A stretch of 64,000 nt of DNA, from NCBI RefSeq assembly GCF_050717545.1, contig NZ_JBOITN010000039.1:1-64000 (forward strand), given 5' to 3'. Below the pieces are notes generated by a model. That model was given only the letters and a program-made list of their open reading frames with translations, ran no database searches and had not been told where the DNA came from. Source of the stretch: Clostridium_AD sp050717545. GTDB taxonomy: Bacteria; Bacillota; Clostridia; Clostridiales; Clostridiaceae. Within the stretch, counting starts at the first letter, position 1. Each line of letters opens with the position of its first letter. The position numbers were made by a program, and so were the translations under genes. Of the stretch, positions 33,684 to 43,447 are shown piece by piece.

Positions 33684-33728
33684 TATATAGTCCCTTATAT
33701 ATTCCTTGTTTATATAAGTGACTATATA
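33684..33728 (+). terminator. Stem-loop after the transporter pair
   Basis: TATATAGTC/GACTATATA with inner CTTATATA/TATATAAG, 26 bp after the stop. Confidence 0.5.
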
Positions 33729-33790
33729 ATTTCATTAAACTTTAATAAATTATACTTAAATAACAAATACTAAATGGCGAGGTGATGTTC

Positions 33791-36454
33791 ATGTTTTTCA
33801 ACAAAACAATAGAGGAAGTTTTAAAGGAACTTAATTCAAAACCAGAAGCTGGACTTTCTCAAAAAGAAATAGCAGTAAAAAGAGAAAAATTTGGGCTAAA
33901 TCAGTTAGAATCTAAAAAACCTAAAACTCTATTTGCAATGTTTTTTGCCCAATTAAATGATATTTTAATTTATATTTTAATTATAGCCGCTGTAATTTCT
34001 GCTCTGCTTGGTGAAACAAGTGATGCAATAATAATTGCCATTGTTATTGTTATTAATGCTACTGTAGGAATAGTGCAAGAGTCAAAAGCTGAAAAGGCTC
34101 TTGATGCACTAAAAAAATTATCTACACCCAAGGCTATAGTTAGACGTAATGGAGAGCTTTCAGAAATCCCATCTCAAGAAGTTGTTCCTGGAGATATTGT
34201 TATTATAGACGCAGGAAGATATATTCCTTGTGATTTAAGGCTAATTGAAACAGCAAATTTAAAAATTGAAGAATCTACCCTTACAGGTGAATCTGTACCA
34301 GTTGATAAAGATGCGATGCTTGTTTTAACAGGTGATGATATACCACTTGGTGATCAAAAAAACATGCTCTTTATGTCTACCCTAGCAACCTATGGTAGAG
34401 GCGTTGGCATAGCAGTCTCCACCGGAATGAATACCGAAATAGGCAAAATTGCTAAAATGCTAGATGAAAACGTAGATTCAGAGACTCCTCTGCAAAAGAA
34501 ACTTGCGGAGCTTGGCAAATACTTAGGAATAGGCGCTCTTGTCATATGTGCCCTTATGTTTACGGTTGGTGTTCTTCAAAAAAGAGAAATTTTTGAAATG
34601 CTTCTTACCTCTATAAGTCTAGCTGTTGCTGCTATTCCTGAAGGCCTTGCAGCAATAGTAACTATAGTTCTCGCTATGGGCGTTCAAAAGATGATAAAGG
34701 AAAAAGCCATTGTACGTAAACTGCCTGCAGTTGAAACTTTAGGTTCAGTAAATATCATATGTTCAGACAAAACTGGGACCTTAACTCAAAATGTAATGAC
34801 TGTAACAAAATTCTACTGCGGTGGAACCTTAGGAAATTTAGATACCCTTGATATTAACGAAACTCATCATAAGTTATTACTTGAAAATCTTATTTTATGT
34901 AATGATGCTACTTACTCTGAAAACTCAAAAACTGGTGATCCCACAGAAATTGCATTACTCATAGCCGGTGTAAATTATAAAATATTCAAGGACGACTTAG
35001 AAAAACAACATAAAAGAATTGATGAGATTCCTTTTGAATCAGATAGAAAATTAATGACTACTGTAAATAAATACGATAACGAATATTATGTAATGACAAA
35101 AGGGGCTATTGATAATCTATTAAAGTTATGTACTAAAGTCTATATTAAAGGTGAAATAATAGAAATCACTCCAGACATAAAAAAAGAAATATTAGCTGCA
35201 TCTAATAATATGTCTGACGATGCTTTAAGAGTACTAGGATCCGCTTATAAAATCATTCCTACAAACCATGTAGAAATTGATTCCTTAGAAAATGATTTAA
35301 TACTTATTGGTATGGTAGGTATGATAGATCCACCTAGACTCGAGGTTAAAGATTCTATTTCTCTATGCAGAAATTCCGGAATAAAAACTGTAATGATTAC
35401 TGGAGACCATCAAAACACTGCTTTTGCTATAGCCAAGGAACTTAATATTACTACGGACCCTCTAGCTGTTATGTCTGGCAATGAGCTTGATAAACTCTCA
35501 GATGAGGAACTTAACAGTAAAATTGATAACATAAGCGTATTTGCAAGAGTATCTCCAGAACATAAAGTTAAAATCATAAAGGCTCTTAAATCCAAAGGAA
35601 ACATTGTATCAATGACTGGAGACGGAGTAAATGACGCACCATCCTTAAAGATGGCGAACATTGGTGTTGCAATGGGTATAACAGGTACTGATGTTGCTAA
35701 AGGCGCTGCCGATATGGTATTAATAGATGATAACTTTTCAACTATAGTTTCAGCTATACGTGAAGGTAGAAACATCTTTACAAATATTAAAAAAACTGTA
35801 GTATTCCTTATCTCTTGTAATGTTGGAGAAATCATAGCTCTATTTTTAGCAATACTTTTAGGTTGGGATTCTCCACTTAGACCTATCCACATATTGTGGG
35901 TTAACTTAATTACAGATACACTTCCAGCCTTAGCTTTAGGCGTAGACCCTGGTGACCCTGACGTAATGAAATATAAACCACGTAACCCAAATGATAGTTT
36001 ATTTAAGGGTGCAGGACTAGGTTTACTTTTAAACGGACTGTTAATTGGTGTACTTACCTTAGCAGCTTTTGTAATAGGTGCAAAATACTATAACGGAGAT
36101 GCTAGTATATTCCCACTATTTCCTAAAGATATTAATGCAGATGCTCTAGAACATGCACAAACTATGGCTTTTGTAGTACTTAGTGTTTCTCAACTTGTTC
36201 ACTCTTTAAATATGAGAAATGATAAAAAATCTATATTCCAAATAGGTTTATTTTCAAACAAATACCTAATTGCAGCAATAGTTTTTGGTGTAGTTCTACA
36301 AGACTCAATAATATCTATTCCATTTTTAGCAAATGCATTTAGCGTTCATGATTTAAATTTGGCAGATTGGATCATTGTCACCGCATTATCATTAATTCCA
36401 CTGCTACTCAATGAAATTACAAAAATATTCAAGCGTAATTCATTGAAAGTATAA
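33791..36454 (+). CDS. Calcium-transporting P-type ATPase (type IIA, SERCA-like)
   Basis: 887 residues from ATG 33791, which has GAGG 8 nt upstream (GTG 33782 and ATG 33785 overlap it). Domains in order: N-terminal cation ATPase domain, M1-M2, actuator with LTGES, M3-M4 with PEGL in AAIPEGLAAIVT, phosphorylation site D326 in CSDKTGTLTQN, nucleotide-binding domain, hinge TGDGVNDAPSLK, and M5-M10 with the M6 ion-site NLITDTLPALALG. PEGL in M4 and N-x-x-x-D in M6 point to calcium export. Monocistronic with its own terminator. Confidence 0.93.
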   Translation: MFFNKTIEEVLKELNSKPEAGLSQKEIAVKREKFGLNQLESKKPKTLFAMFFAQLNDILIYILIIAAVISALLGETSDAIIIAIVIVINATVGIVQESKAEKALDALKKLSTPKAIVRRNGELSEIPSQEVVPGDIVIIDAGRYIPCDLRLIETANLKIEESTLTGESVPVDKDAMLVLTGDDIPLGDQKNMLFMSTLATYGRGVGIAVSTGMNTEIGKIAKMLDENVDSETPLQKKLAELGKYLGIGALVICALMFTVGVLQKREIFEMLLTSISLAVAAIPEGLAAIVTIVLAMGVQKMIKEKAIVRKLPAVETLGSVNIICSDKTGTLTQNVMTVTKFYCGGTLGNLDTLDINETHHKLLLENLILCNDATYSENSKTGDPTEIALLIAGVNYKIFKDDLEKQHKRIDEIPFESDRKLMTTVNKYDNEYYVMTKGAIDNLLKLCTKVYIKGEIIEITPDIKKEILAASNNMSDDALRVLGSAYKIIPTNHVEIDSLENDLILIGMVGMIDPPRLEVKDSISLCRNSGIKTVMITGDHQNTAFAIAKELNITTDPLAVMSGNELDKLSDEELNSKIDNISVFARVSPEHKVKIIKALKSKGNIVSMTGDGVNDAPSLKMANIGVAMGITGTDVAKGAADMVLIDDNFSTIVSAIREGRNIFTNIKKTVVFLISCNVGEIIALFLAILLGWDSPLRPIHILWVNLITDTLPALALGVDPGDPDVMKYKPRNPNDSLFKGAGLGLLLNGLLIGVLTLAAFVIGAKYYNGDASIFPLFPKDINADALEHAQTMAFVVLSVSQLVHSLNMRNDKKSIFQIGLFSNKYLIAAIVFGVVLQDSIISIPFLANAFSVHDLNLADWIIVTALSLIPLLLNEITKIFKRNSLKV

Positions 36455-36484
36455 AATATATGTAAAAAATATAAGTTTTTTAAA

Positions 36485-36526
36485 AAAAGCAAAAGACTTA
36501 AGAATATTCTTAAGTCTTTTGCTTTT
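36485..36526. terminator. Bidirectional terminator
   Basis: A near-perfect palindrome centred on AAGAATATTCTT (AAAAGCAAAAGACTTAAG and its complement), between convergent genes. Confidence 0.85.
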
Positions 36527-36536
36527 CAGTTTACAA

Positions 36537-37385
36537 TTATTCTATTTCTTTTAATCTGGTCCCCTCTTCATCTTGAACAATTAGACGGCTTTTCATAAGA
36601 CCGCCTAATGCTCTTTTAAAGGCATTTTTACTAGTCTTAAATGTTTTCTTAATATCATCTGGAGAACTTTTATCATTGAATGCCATAAATCCATTAGATT
36701 TATTTAAATATTCTAATATTTGCTCTTCAACTACATCTCTTTCTTCAAGTCTTGGTTTTCTTGCTGTTACGTCCATTTTACCATCTTCATAATATTTTTG
36801 TACTCTTACTTTTAATTTATCACCAGGTGTTACACTATCATAATTCTCATTTTTTAGAATAACCGCTCTATAAATATCATCAACAGCTAACATTAATGTA
36901 CCATTAGTCTGGATTCCGTATACTGTTCCTTCTACTTCATCATCAATATCATATAAATCTGTATCATATAAATATTCATCTATAAAAGTAGTAGCTGCGA
37001 GTCTTCCAGTCTTGTCTAAATATATGTAAAAAAGATACTTTCTACCTGTTTCTAATTTGTAATTTTCCTCCTTAAAAGGAACTAATATATCTCTTTCTAA
37101 CCCAATTTCTACAAAACTTCCGATTGTTGTCATATCAACTACTTTTAAATAAGCTAAGTCTCCAACTTTTGCAAGAGGTTTTTTTAAAGTCGCAATTAAT
37201 CTATCACTTGAGTCTCTGTATATGAAGGCTTCAACTTCATCATCTATCTTAAGCCCTCTACCTAATGTACTTTTCATAGGCAATAATACGTCATCATTTG
37301 TGTTATCTGTACCTGCGCCTAAATAATACCCAAAGTCTGCTCTTCTAACTACTGTTAAATTATTTAAATCTCCTATTTTTATCAT
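36537..37385 (-). CDS. CvfB-family S1-like RNA-binding protein
   Basis: A 282-residue protein of the CvfB/YitL family: three S1-type OB folds (about 1-60, 65-135, 140-205; for example GDLAYLKVVDMTTIGSFVEI) and a C-terminal winged-helix (about 225-282, SPDDIKKTFKTSKNAFKRAL). Members bind RNA and influence virulence-gene expression in staphylococci; the role here is unknown. RBS AGGAGA. Confidence 0.9.
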   Translation of the reverse strand: MIKIGDLNNLTVVRRADFGYYLGAGTDNTNDDVLLPMKSTLGRGLKIDDEVEAFIYRDSSDRLIATLKKPLAKVGDLAYLKVVDMTTIGSFVEIGLERDILVPFKEENYKLETGRKYLFYIYLDKTGRLAATTFIDEYLYDTDLYDIDDEVEGTVYGIQTNGTLMLAVDDIYRAVILKNENYDSVTPGDKLKVRVQKYYEDGKMDVTARKPRLEERDVVEEQILEYLNKSNGFMAFNDKSSPDDIKKTFKTSKNAFKRALGGLMKSRLIVQDEEGTRLKEIE

Positions 37386-37404
37386 TTATTATCTCCTACC
37401 TTTT

Positions 37405-37911
37405 TTAAACTTTTGACCAATCTATATATTTATTAAGTTTATCAACAAATTTTACTAAATACTCTTCTTCAAGCCCAGTAAACCTTCCTATATATGGGCT
37501 ATCTATATCCAAAACTCCATAAACTACACCATCTTTTGTTATAGGTATAATAATTTCTGAATTTGTTGCGTTGTCGCAAGCAATGTGTCCTTCAAATTCA
37601 TGCACATTTTCTATACGTTTAAGCTCTTTATCTACTACCGCGGCCCCACATACGCCTTTACCTATTTCTACTCTGTTACAAGCCGGAAGGCCCTGAAAGG
37701 TTGTAAGAACTAATGTGTTTTCTCGCAAAATATAAAAACCAGCCCAGTTAATCCTATCCATTACTGCTTTAATTATTGCTGTTGAATTTGATAAATTTGC
37801 TAGATCATTTTTTTCTGAGCTGAGTTGTCCTTCTAAAAGAATTAACATATATTTATATTTCTGCTCATTTGTCATCTTTTCTATTCCATTTAATTTTATA
37901 ATATTTCTCAC
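37405..37911 (-). CDS. Free methionine-(R)-sulfoxide reductase (GAF domain)
   Basis: A GAF-fold enzyme that reduces free Met-R-sulfoxide. The three conserved cysteines are seen in LPACNRVEIG, GVCGAAVV and GHIACDNATN. The start is unclear: the strong AAGGAG touches GTG 37911 itself, ATT at 37902 would be 8 nt away and gives an N-terminus like that of relatives, and the first ATG (37875) has no RBS. The longest frame is given. 20 bp upstream of cvfB on the same strand, so probably co-transcribed. Confidence 0.87.
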   Translation of the reverse strand: MRNIIKLNGIEKMTNEQKYKYMLILLEGQLSSEKNDLANLSNSTAIIKAVMDRINWAGFYILRENTLVLTTFQGLPACNRVEIGKGVCGAAVVDKELKRIENVHEFEGHIACDNATNSEIIIPITKDGVVYGVLDIDSPYIGRFTGLEEEYLVKFVDKLNKYIDWSKV

Positions 37912-38056
37912 TCCTTAAAACCAACAATATTCTATTCTCTATCTTCTATTGTATTAAAAAAGTGGCAAAAAGTAAAACTTCAGTAGAAGTTTCACTCTCC
38001 TTTTTAAGTCGTCAATGCATCTTCTATGAAGATGTTGCAGCTCCGCAGAAGATGAT

Positions 38057-38566
38057 TTAATTTATTGTACTATATTTGATTGAAAGCGTAGCATAATGCT
38101 CAGCTGATTCTTTTAAACTTTGTTTTTCCTTCGCCGTAAGTTCTCGGACTACCCTTGCAGGGACTCCCATACATAAAACACCAGAGGGTATATTTTTGCC
38201 TTGAGTAACTAAGCTTCCAGCTCCAATTATAGTGCACTCTCCTATTATAGCTCCATCGAGTATTGTGCTACCCATACCAATTAAAGTATAACTAGATATT
38301 GTACATCCATGTATTATCGAATTGTGTCCTATAGTTACATAATCTCCAATATCAACTGGAAAATCATCGTCATTATGAATTATGGAATTGTCTTGAACAT
38401 TTGTATAAGACCCTATAGAGATGAAATCCATATCGCCTCTTACGACAGCCCCAAACCAAATACTACTGTGTTCTCCAATAGATACATTTCCTATAACATC
38501 AGCACTGCTAGCAATAAAAGTGTTTTTGTGTACATTGGGTATTTTCCCGTCAAATTGATGTATCAT
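38057..38566 (-). CDS. Gamma-carbonic-anhydrase-like hexapeptide protein
   Basis: 169 residues of left-handed beta helix with repeated hexapeptides, VIGNVSIGEHSSIWFGAVVR, then NSIIHNDDDFP and GHNSIIHGCTIS. The metal-ligand histidines are in SIIHN, IGHNS and IIHGC, matching YrdA/PaaY-type proteins. ATG 38566 is chosen because GAGGTGAGG lies 8 nt upstream; the frame extends to 38605 without family similarity. Carbonic anhydrase activity is not assured in this subfamily. Confidence 0.88.
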   Translation of the reverse strand: MIHQFDGKIPNVHKNTFIASSADVIGNVSIGEHSSIWFGAVVRGDMDFISIGSYTNVQDNSIIHNDDDFPVDIGDYVTIGHNSIIHGCTISSYTLIGMGSTILDGAIIGECTIIGAGSLVTQGKNIPSGVLCMGVPARVVRELTAKEKQSLKESAEHYATLSIKYSTIN

Positions 38567-38703
38567 ACTTTCATCCTCACCTCTTTCAAAATAATATACA
38601 TACATTTATTATACCCTTATATTGTACAAATAACTTTCTTATTTGTCGAATTATTTATTTGATTTATTTTCGTTTTTATTATATAATACAAATTGATTTG
38701 ATT

Positions 38704-38748
38704 ACCACATATAGTTGCTAATTTATATATAATTACTACATATAGTGT
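38704..38748 (+). promoter_or_regulatory. Two NrdR-box-like sites upstream of nrdJ
   Basis: ACCACATATAGTTG (38704-38717) and ACTACATATAGTGT (38735-38748) are similar imperfect palindromes with their starts 31 bp apart, about three helical turns. The second, in reverse complement ACACTATATGTAGT, closely fits the remembered NrdR consensus (ACAC-w-ATAT-a-T-w-GTGT). A -10-like TATAAT follows at 38779-38784. Confidence 0.6.
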
Positions 38749-38905
38749 TATTAAACATTAATACACATAATTAGCCTATATAATGCAGAGATCATTTAGG
38801 TCTAGTAAATTGAAGCATTTAGAAGAATACTTTATATAATTTTTACTTAACATAATTTAAATTTGATATAACTTTAAATACAACACAACTAATAGGAGGT
38901 GAATA

Positions 38906-38928
38906 TACTAGCTTATTTTAAGCTAGTA
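38906..38928 (+). promoter_or_regulatory. Hairpin between Shine-Dalgarno and start codon of nrdJ
   Basis: TACTAGCTT, ATTTT and AAGCTAGTA form a perfect 9-bp stem with a 5-nt loop. It lies between AGGAGGTG (38894-38901) and ATG 38935. Folding would shorten the effective spacing from 33 nt to about 10 nt. Confidence 0.65.
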
Positions 38929-38934
38929 TTAATT

Positions 38935-41900
38935 ATGGCGGAAATAAAAAACTTAATTAAAAGATATTACACAAAGGAACTCGAAAAAAATACCACCCTT
39001 TCTGTTTTCGATTTATTTACATGGAAAAAGGTGGATGTATTTCTAAAAGACCATAAAACTAATAAAGTTCTTTTAGACATGAAAGATTTAGAATTTCCAG
39101 AACATTACTCACAAAACTCATGTGATATTATCGCTTCAAAATATTTTAGAAAATCTGGTGTTAACAATAAACTAGGTTATGAGAATAGTATGAGAATGGT
39201 AGCTCATAGACTTGTTAATTTTTGGTGTGAAGCATTAATGGATGAAACTGTTATTAAATCACAAGAAGAAAAAGCAATTATTTATGATGAATTAATATAT
39301 ACATTTTTAAATCAAATGTTTGCTCCAAATTCTCCACAATGGTTTAATACTGGACTTAATTTATCATACGGTATAAAAGGTGGATCTTTAGATAATTTTT
39401 ATTATGATGAAAAACAAAAAAAGATAGTTAAAAGTGAAGATGCTTACACAAGGACACAAGCTTCAGCTTGTTTTATACTATCAATCCAAGATAAACTCCT
39501 AGGTAAACATTCAATCTCTGAGCAGTATGTAACAGAAACCAAATTATTTAAAGGCGGTTCTGGAACAGGAACTAACTTCTCAAACCTTAGGGCTCGCGGT
39601 GAAAGATTATCTAGTGGTGGTGTTTCTTCAGGTCTAATGAGTTTTTTAAGAGGCCTTGATAGAAATGCTGGAGCAATTAAGTCTGGTGGAACTACAAGAC
39701 GTGCTGCTAAAATGTTATGCCTTGACATCAATCATCCTGAAATAATGGAATTTATGACTTGGAAAGCTAAAGAAGAAGATAAAGTACGTGCCCTTACTAA
39801 AATGGGTTATGATGGTAGTTTTGAAGGAGAGGCTTACGAAACTGTATCGGGCCAAAATGGAAACAACTCCATAAGATTCTCAGATGAGTTTATGACTAAA
39901 GTTGATAACTTATCAAAAAATCCAGACCAAACTATAACTCTTAAAGGCAGATGTGATTCCTCAATAGATGAAGAAATAAAAGTTAAGGAACTTTGGGATA
40001 CATTTAACAAAGCTGCTTGGCAATGCGCTGATCCTGCTCCTCAATTTGACGATACCTTTAATGCATGGCACACTTGTCCTGGTGGAGAAGATGGAGTCGT
40101 TAATGCTAAATACAATAGGATTAATTCAACTAACCCTTGTGGCGAATATGCCTTTTTAGATGATACCTCATGTAATTTAGCCTCTATTAATATTTATAAG
40201 TTTTATGATACTAAAACTAAAAAATTCGATGTAGAAGGATATGTTCATTTAATAGGTCTTACTCAATTAGTTCTTGAAGCTTCAATACATTGGGGCCAGT
40301 TTCCAACTGAAGATATAGCAAGAAAAAGTTATTTATTTAGAACTACAGGCCTTGGACTTGCAAATTTCGCTTCTTTATTTATGGTAATGGGTTATGCATA
40401 TGACTCAGAAGATTCTAGAAATATAGCTGCAACCCTTAGTGGAATAATGACAGCACAGTCTTATTATGTATCGTCTCTGCTTTCAAAAGAACTTGCTCCA
40501 TTTGAAAAATATGAAATTAATAAAGAACATATGCAATCAGTTATAAGAAATCACGCTAGAGCAGCTGGAGCAATAAATAGTAAATATGAAAATTTAAATT
40601 ATGAGCCTTTAAAAGTTGACCATACTAATTTAAATAAAAACTCACTACAAAAAATGAGTGAAACCTTAAAAAATTGTTGGTCAAATGCAATAAGTAGTGG
40701 TGAAAAATTTGGTTTTAGAAATGCTCAAGTTACAGTTTTAGCACCTACAGGTACTATTTCCTTTGCAATGGATTGTGGCGCTACATCTGTAGAACCCTAC
40801 TTTAGCCATTTCATTTACAAAAAATTATCTGGTGGCGGATTCATGACCATCGTAAATCCTGTAATTAAAGCTTCCTTAGATAATTTAGGATACACGAGTA
40901 GAGAAACAACTGACATTCTAGATTATATTTTAAGAAAAGAGAAAGTTAATGAAGACGGCTTTGAATATGAAAAACTTATCGATGGTAAAATTGAAGGTGC
41001 TCCACATTTAAAACCTGAACATTTGCATATATTTGATACAGCAAACAAATGCGGTAGTGGAAAAAGATATATCTCATTTATGGGGCATGTTCTTATGATG
41101 GCAGCTATTACTCCAATGATATCAGGATCTATATCAAAAACTGTTAATTTACCTAAAAATGCTACTATAGAAGACTTTAAAGAAGTAATACTTAGTTCTT
41201 GGAAACTCGGAGTAAAAGGTATTTCTCTTTATAGAGATGGTTCAAAGGCAAGTCAACCTTTAAACACTACTTTATCTGAAGATAAAGATCTATTACTTGA
41301 GGATTTGTCTTATGATGAGCTTTTAAAGAAAGCTAAGTCAATGCAAGGAATTTCTCATCATTCATCGCGTGAAAAACCAATTGGCATACGTTATGGAACT
41401 ACTCATCCTGCTCAAATTGATGATGTAAAAGTCTATACTACTGTAAATAGGCGTTCAAATGGAGATATTTCTGAAATATATATAACCACAGATAGAGAAG
41501 GTACTATTATTACTGGGCTATTAAATTCTCTTTCAAAATCAATTTCTGTAATGCTTCAGCATCATGTACCTGCAGAAGATATCTCTAAGATGCTTCGCGG
41601 ACAAAAATTTGAACCTTATGGTTTTGTACAAAAACATCCTTACATTAAATCTGTTTCTTCTATTTCTGATTTAATTAGTAAGATTATTGACATAGAGATA
41701 GGTGACTATTCTAGGTGCCAAGTTAAGCCTGAAAATTACGATGGTACTAACATACCTAATAACCCATTAATGCCTTCTGATAATGAAATTTCAACTACCT
41801 TAGTAGAAGATGAGCCAGCACTCTCCCATGCAAAAATGAGTACAGGTGATGTTCAAGGTGAAAGATTATACTCTGAAACCTGCTCTCATTGTTCAAGTAC

Positions 41901-41967
41901 TAGACTTGTAAGAAACGGCACTTGTAAAGTTTGTTTAGAATGTGGAACAACTACCGGATGTAGCTAG
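38935..41967 (+). CDS. nrdJ: Vitamin B12-dependent (class II) ribonucleoside-diphosphate reductase
   Basis: About 1010 residues. It reduces ribonucleotides to deoxyribonucleotides using adenosylcobalamin to make the active-site thiyl radical. The family blocks are QTRASACFILSIQD-type (TRTQASACFILSIQ), FKGGSGTGTNFSNLRARGE, NPCGEYAFLDDTSCNLASIN and APTGTISFAMDCGATSVEP. The C-terminus has a cysteine cluster, CSHCSS...CKVCLECG, typical of the long clostridial form. ATG 38935 (MAEIKNLIKRYY) is preferred to GTG 38899, which sits inside the Shine-Dalgarno. NrdR-like boxes lie upstream. No cobalamin riboswitch is visible. Works without oxygen, as expected for an anaerobe. Confidence 0.94.
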   Translation: MAEIKNLIKRYYTKELEKNTTLSVFDLFTWKKVDVFLKDHKTNKVLLDMKDLEFPEHYSQNSCDIIASKYFRKSGVNNKLGYENSMRMVAHRLVNFWCEALMDETVIKSQEEKAIIYDELIYTFLNQMFAPNSPQWFNTGLNLSYGIKGGSLDNFYYDEKQKKIVKSEDAYTRTQASACFILSIQDKLLGKHSISEQYVTETKLFKGGSGTGTNFSNLRARGERLSSGGVSSGLMSFLRGLDRNAGAIKSGGTTRRAAKMLCLDINHPEIMEFMTWKAKEEDKVRALTKMGYDGSFEGEAYETVSGQNGNNSIRFSDEFMTKVDNLSKNPDQTITLKGRCDSSIDEEIKVKELWDTFNKAAWQCADPAPQFDDTFNAWHTCPGGEDGVVNAKYNRINSTNPCGEYAFLDDTSCNLASINIYKFYDTKTKKFDVEGYVHLIGLTQLVLEASIHWGQFPTEDIARKSYLFRTTGLGLANFASLFMVMGYAYDSEDSRNIAATLSGIMTAQSYYVSSLLSKELAPFEKYEINKEHMQSVIRNHARAAGAINSKYENLNYEPLKVDHTNLNKNSLQKMSETLKNCWSNAISSGEKFGFRNAQVTVLAPTGTISFAMDCGATSVEPYFSHFIYKKLSGGGFMTIVNPVIKASLDNLGYTSRETTDILDYILRKEKVNEDGFEYEKLIDGKIEGAPHLKPEHLHIFDTANKCGSGKRYISFMGHVLMMAAITPMISGSISKTVNLPKNATIEDFKEVILSSWKLGVKGISLYRDGSKASQPLNTTLSEDKDLLLEDLSYDELLKKAKSMQGISHHSSREKPIGIRYGTTHPAQIDDVKVYTTVNRRSNGDISEIYITTDREGTIITGLLNSLSKSISVMLQHHVPAEDISKMLRGQKFEPYGFVQKHPYIKSVSSISDLISKIIDIEIGDYSRCQVKPENYDGTNIPNNPLMPSDNEISTTLVEDEPALSHAKMSTGDVQGERLYSETCSHCSSTRLVRNGTCKVCLECGTTTGCS

Positions 41968-42006
41968 ACCGCATTGTATATTAATAAACAAAGTAATTGT
42001 TATTTT

Positions 42007-42038
42007 ACCCTCTGGCTAGAACTCCAGAGGGTTTTTTT
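42007..42038 (+). terminator. Terminator of nrdJ
   Basis: ACCCTCTGG and CCAGAGGGT with a 7-nt loop, followed by seven T residues. Confidence 0.9.
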
Positions 42039-42270
42039 AAACAATAAATTTAAATACTACAATTAATAAAGGAATTAATTATCTATATGATGGACAAATT
42101 AAATAGCATGTGTTATAAACACGGAGCCCCTTTATATGTGATATAATACTACCAATTAGTTAATTGTATTGGCATAACATGACAGAGAAATTAATATTGA
42201 TTTATATATATGAATTAACTTACAACAGCTTTCACAGAATTTATTTATTAACCTTAAGGAGGATGCATCT

Positions 42271-43338
42271 ATGGAACCAACTGTTAAAAGTATAAGCATT
42301 TACGATTTAAAACCAAATATGATTTTAGCTGAAAATTTAATACTAGAAGGCGTGACTTTAGTTGCTAAAGAAATTGCATTAAATAGTTCCATTATAAAAA
42401 AGATAGTAGAATTTTATCCATCAAACTCTATACAGATTTATGTAAGTGGAGAAGAACTTGTAGCGCCTAGTTCACAAAATTCAAGAGCGCAGAGTTTAAT
42501 TGAAACTGAAAATATATTAAATCGTTTTTCAAATAAGATAGATATATTTTTAGATAGTCTAAAAAAGGATTCTGAACCTGATTTAACAGAAATAAAAATT
42601 ATGTCTAAAGAAATTTTAGATAATCTTAATGATTATAGTTCAATTATAAAGAACATAACAAATTCTAAAAATATAGACGAATACCTTACACGCCATTGTG
42701 TAAACGTTGCACTTTTAAGTTCAATGCTAGGAAAGTGGCTTAATTTACCTAGAGCTGAATTAACATTGCTTACTCATACAGCTTTTCTTAGTGATATCGG
42801 CAAAACTAAACTTAATCCTACTATATTAAATAAGCCATCTAAACTTACAAAATCAGAATTTGATGAAGTTAAAAAGCATTCATTTTATGCTTATGAACTT
42901 ATAAAAAACATCCCTTTATTAGATAATTCCGTAATTTCAGGTGTTCTTACACATCATGAACGTTTAAATGGGTCAGGCTACCCTCTTGGTTTAAAAGAGG
43001 ATAAAATTAGTACTTTCGCAAAAATAATAGCAATTACAGATATGTTTGATGCAATGACCTCTGACAGAGTCTATAGCAAAAAACAAAACCCATTAAAAGT
43101 GTTAGAGGTTTTGCAACATGATTGTATTGATTTATTAGACTATAATTATATAACTACATTTCTAAGACATATGTCAAACTACTACACTGGTGAAATGGTA
43201 AAACTTAATAATGGACTTATCGGAAAGATAATTAAAATAGACATAAATAATATATCTAAACCTCTTATATCTATTGATTCAAATTTTATAGATTTACAAA
43301 ATGAAAAAGATTTATTTATTACAGAACTATTGCCATAG
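42271..43338 (+). CDS. HD-GYP domain protein with degenerate HD pair
   Basis: 355 residues. An N-terminal region of about 130 residues with the DUF3391-like LKPNMILAENL segment precedes the HD-GYP domain (about 135-320). HHERLNGSGYP (228-238), H142, H203 and TDMFDAMTSDR are in place, but the canonical HDIGK reads S174-D175-I-G-K, so a metal-binding histidine is missing. HD-GYP proteins cleave cyclic di-GMP; this one may be inactive or act as a binding protein. RBS AAGGAGG, own promoter region and terminator, so monocistronic. Confidence 0.88.
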   Translation: MEPTVKSISIYDLKPNMILAENLILEGVTLVAKEIALNSSIIKKIVEFYPSNSIQIYVSGEELVAPSSQNSRAQSLIETENILNRFSNKIDIFLDSLKKDSEPDLTEIKIMSKEILDNLNDYSSIIKNITNSKNIDEYLTRHCVNVALLSSMLGKWLNLPRAELTLLTHTAFLSDIGKTKLNPTILNKPSKLTKSEFDEVKKHSFYAYELIKNIPLLDNSVISGVLTHHERLNGSGYPLGLKEDKISTFAKIIAITDMFDAMTSDRVYSKKQNPLKVLEVLQHDCIDLLDYNYITTFLRHMSNYYTGEMVKLNNGLIGKIIKIDINNISKPLISIDSNFIDLQNEKDLFITELLP

Positions 43339-43411
43339 TCAGCTGCAACCCATATACATGATATTTCTATAACACCTCATAGTTGTCTCTATAATAAAGT
43401 ATAATACATTT

Positions 43412-43447
43412 AACCCTTTGGATATAACTCCAAAGGGTTTTGTTTTT
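43412..43447 (+). terminator. Terminator of the HD-GYP gene
   Basis: AACCCTTTGG and CCAAAGGGTT with an 8-nt loop, then TTGTTTTT. The following 43450-43712 shows no feature beyond AT-rich promoter-like sequence. Confidence 0.85.

Noticed and set aside
38567..38934. Cobalamin riboswitch before the B12-dependent reductase
   Set aside because: No B12-box-like sequence found; NrdR-like boxes and a spacer hairpin explain the visible structure better.
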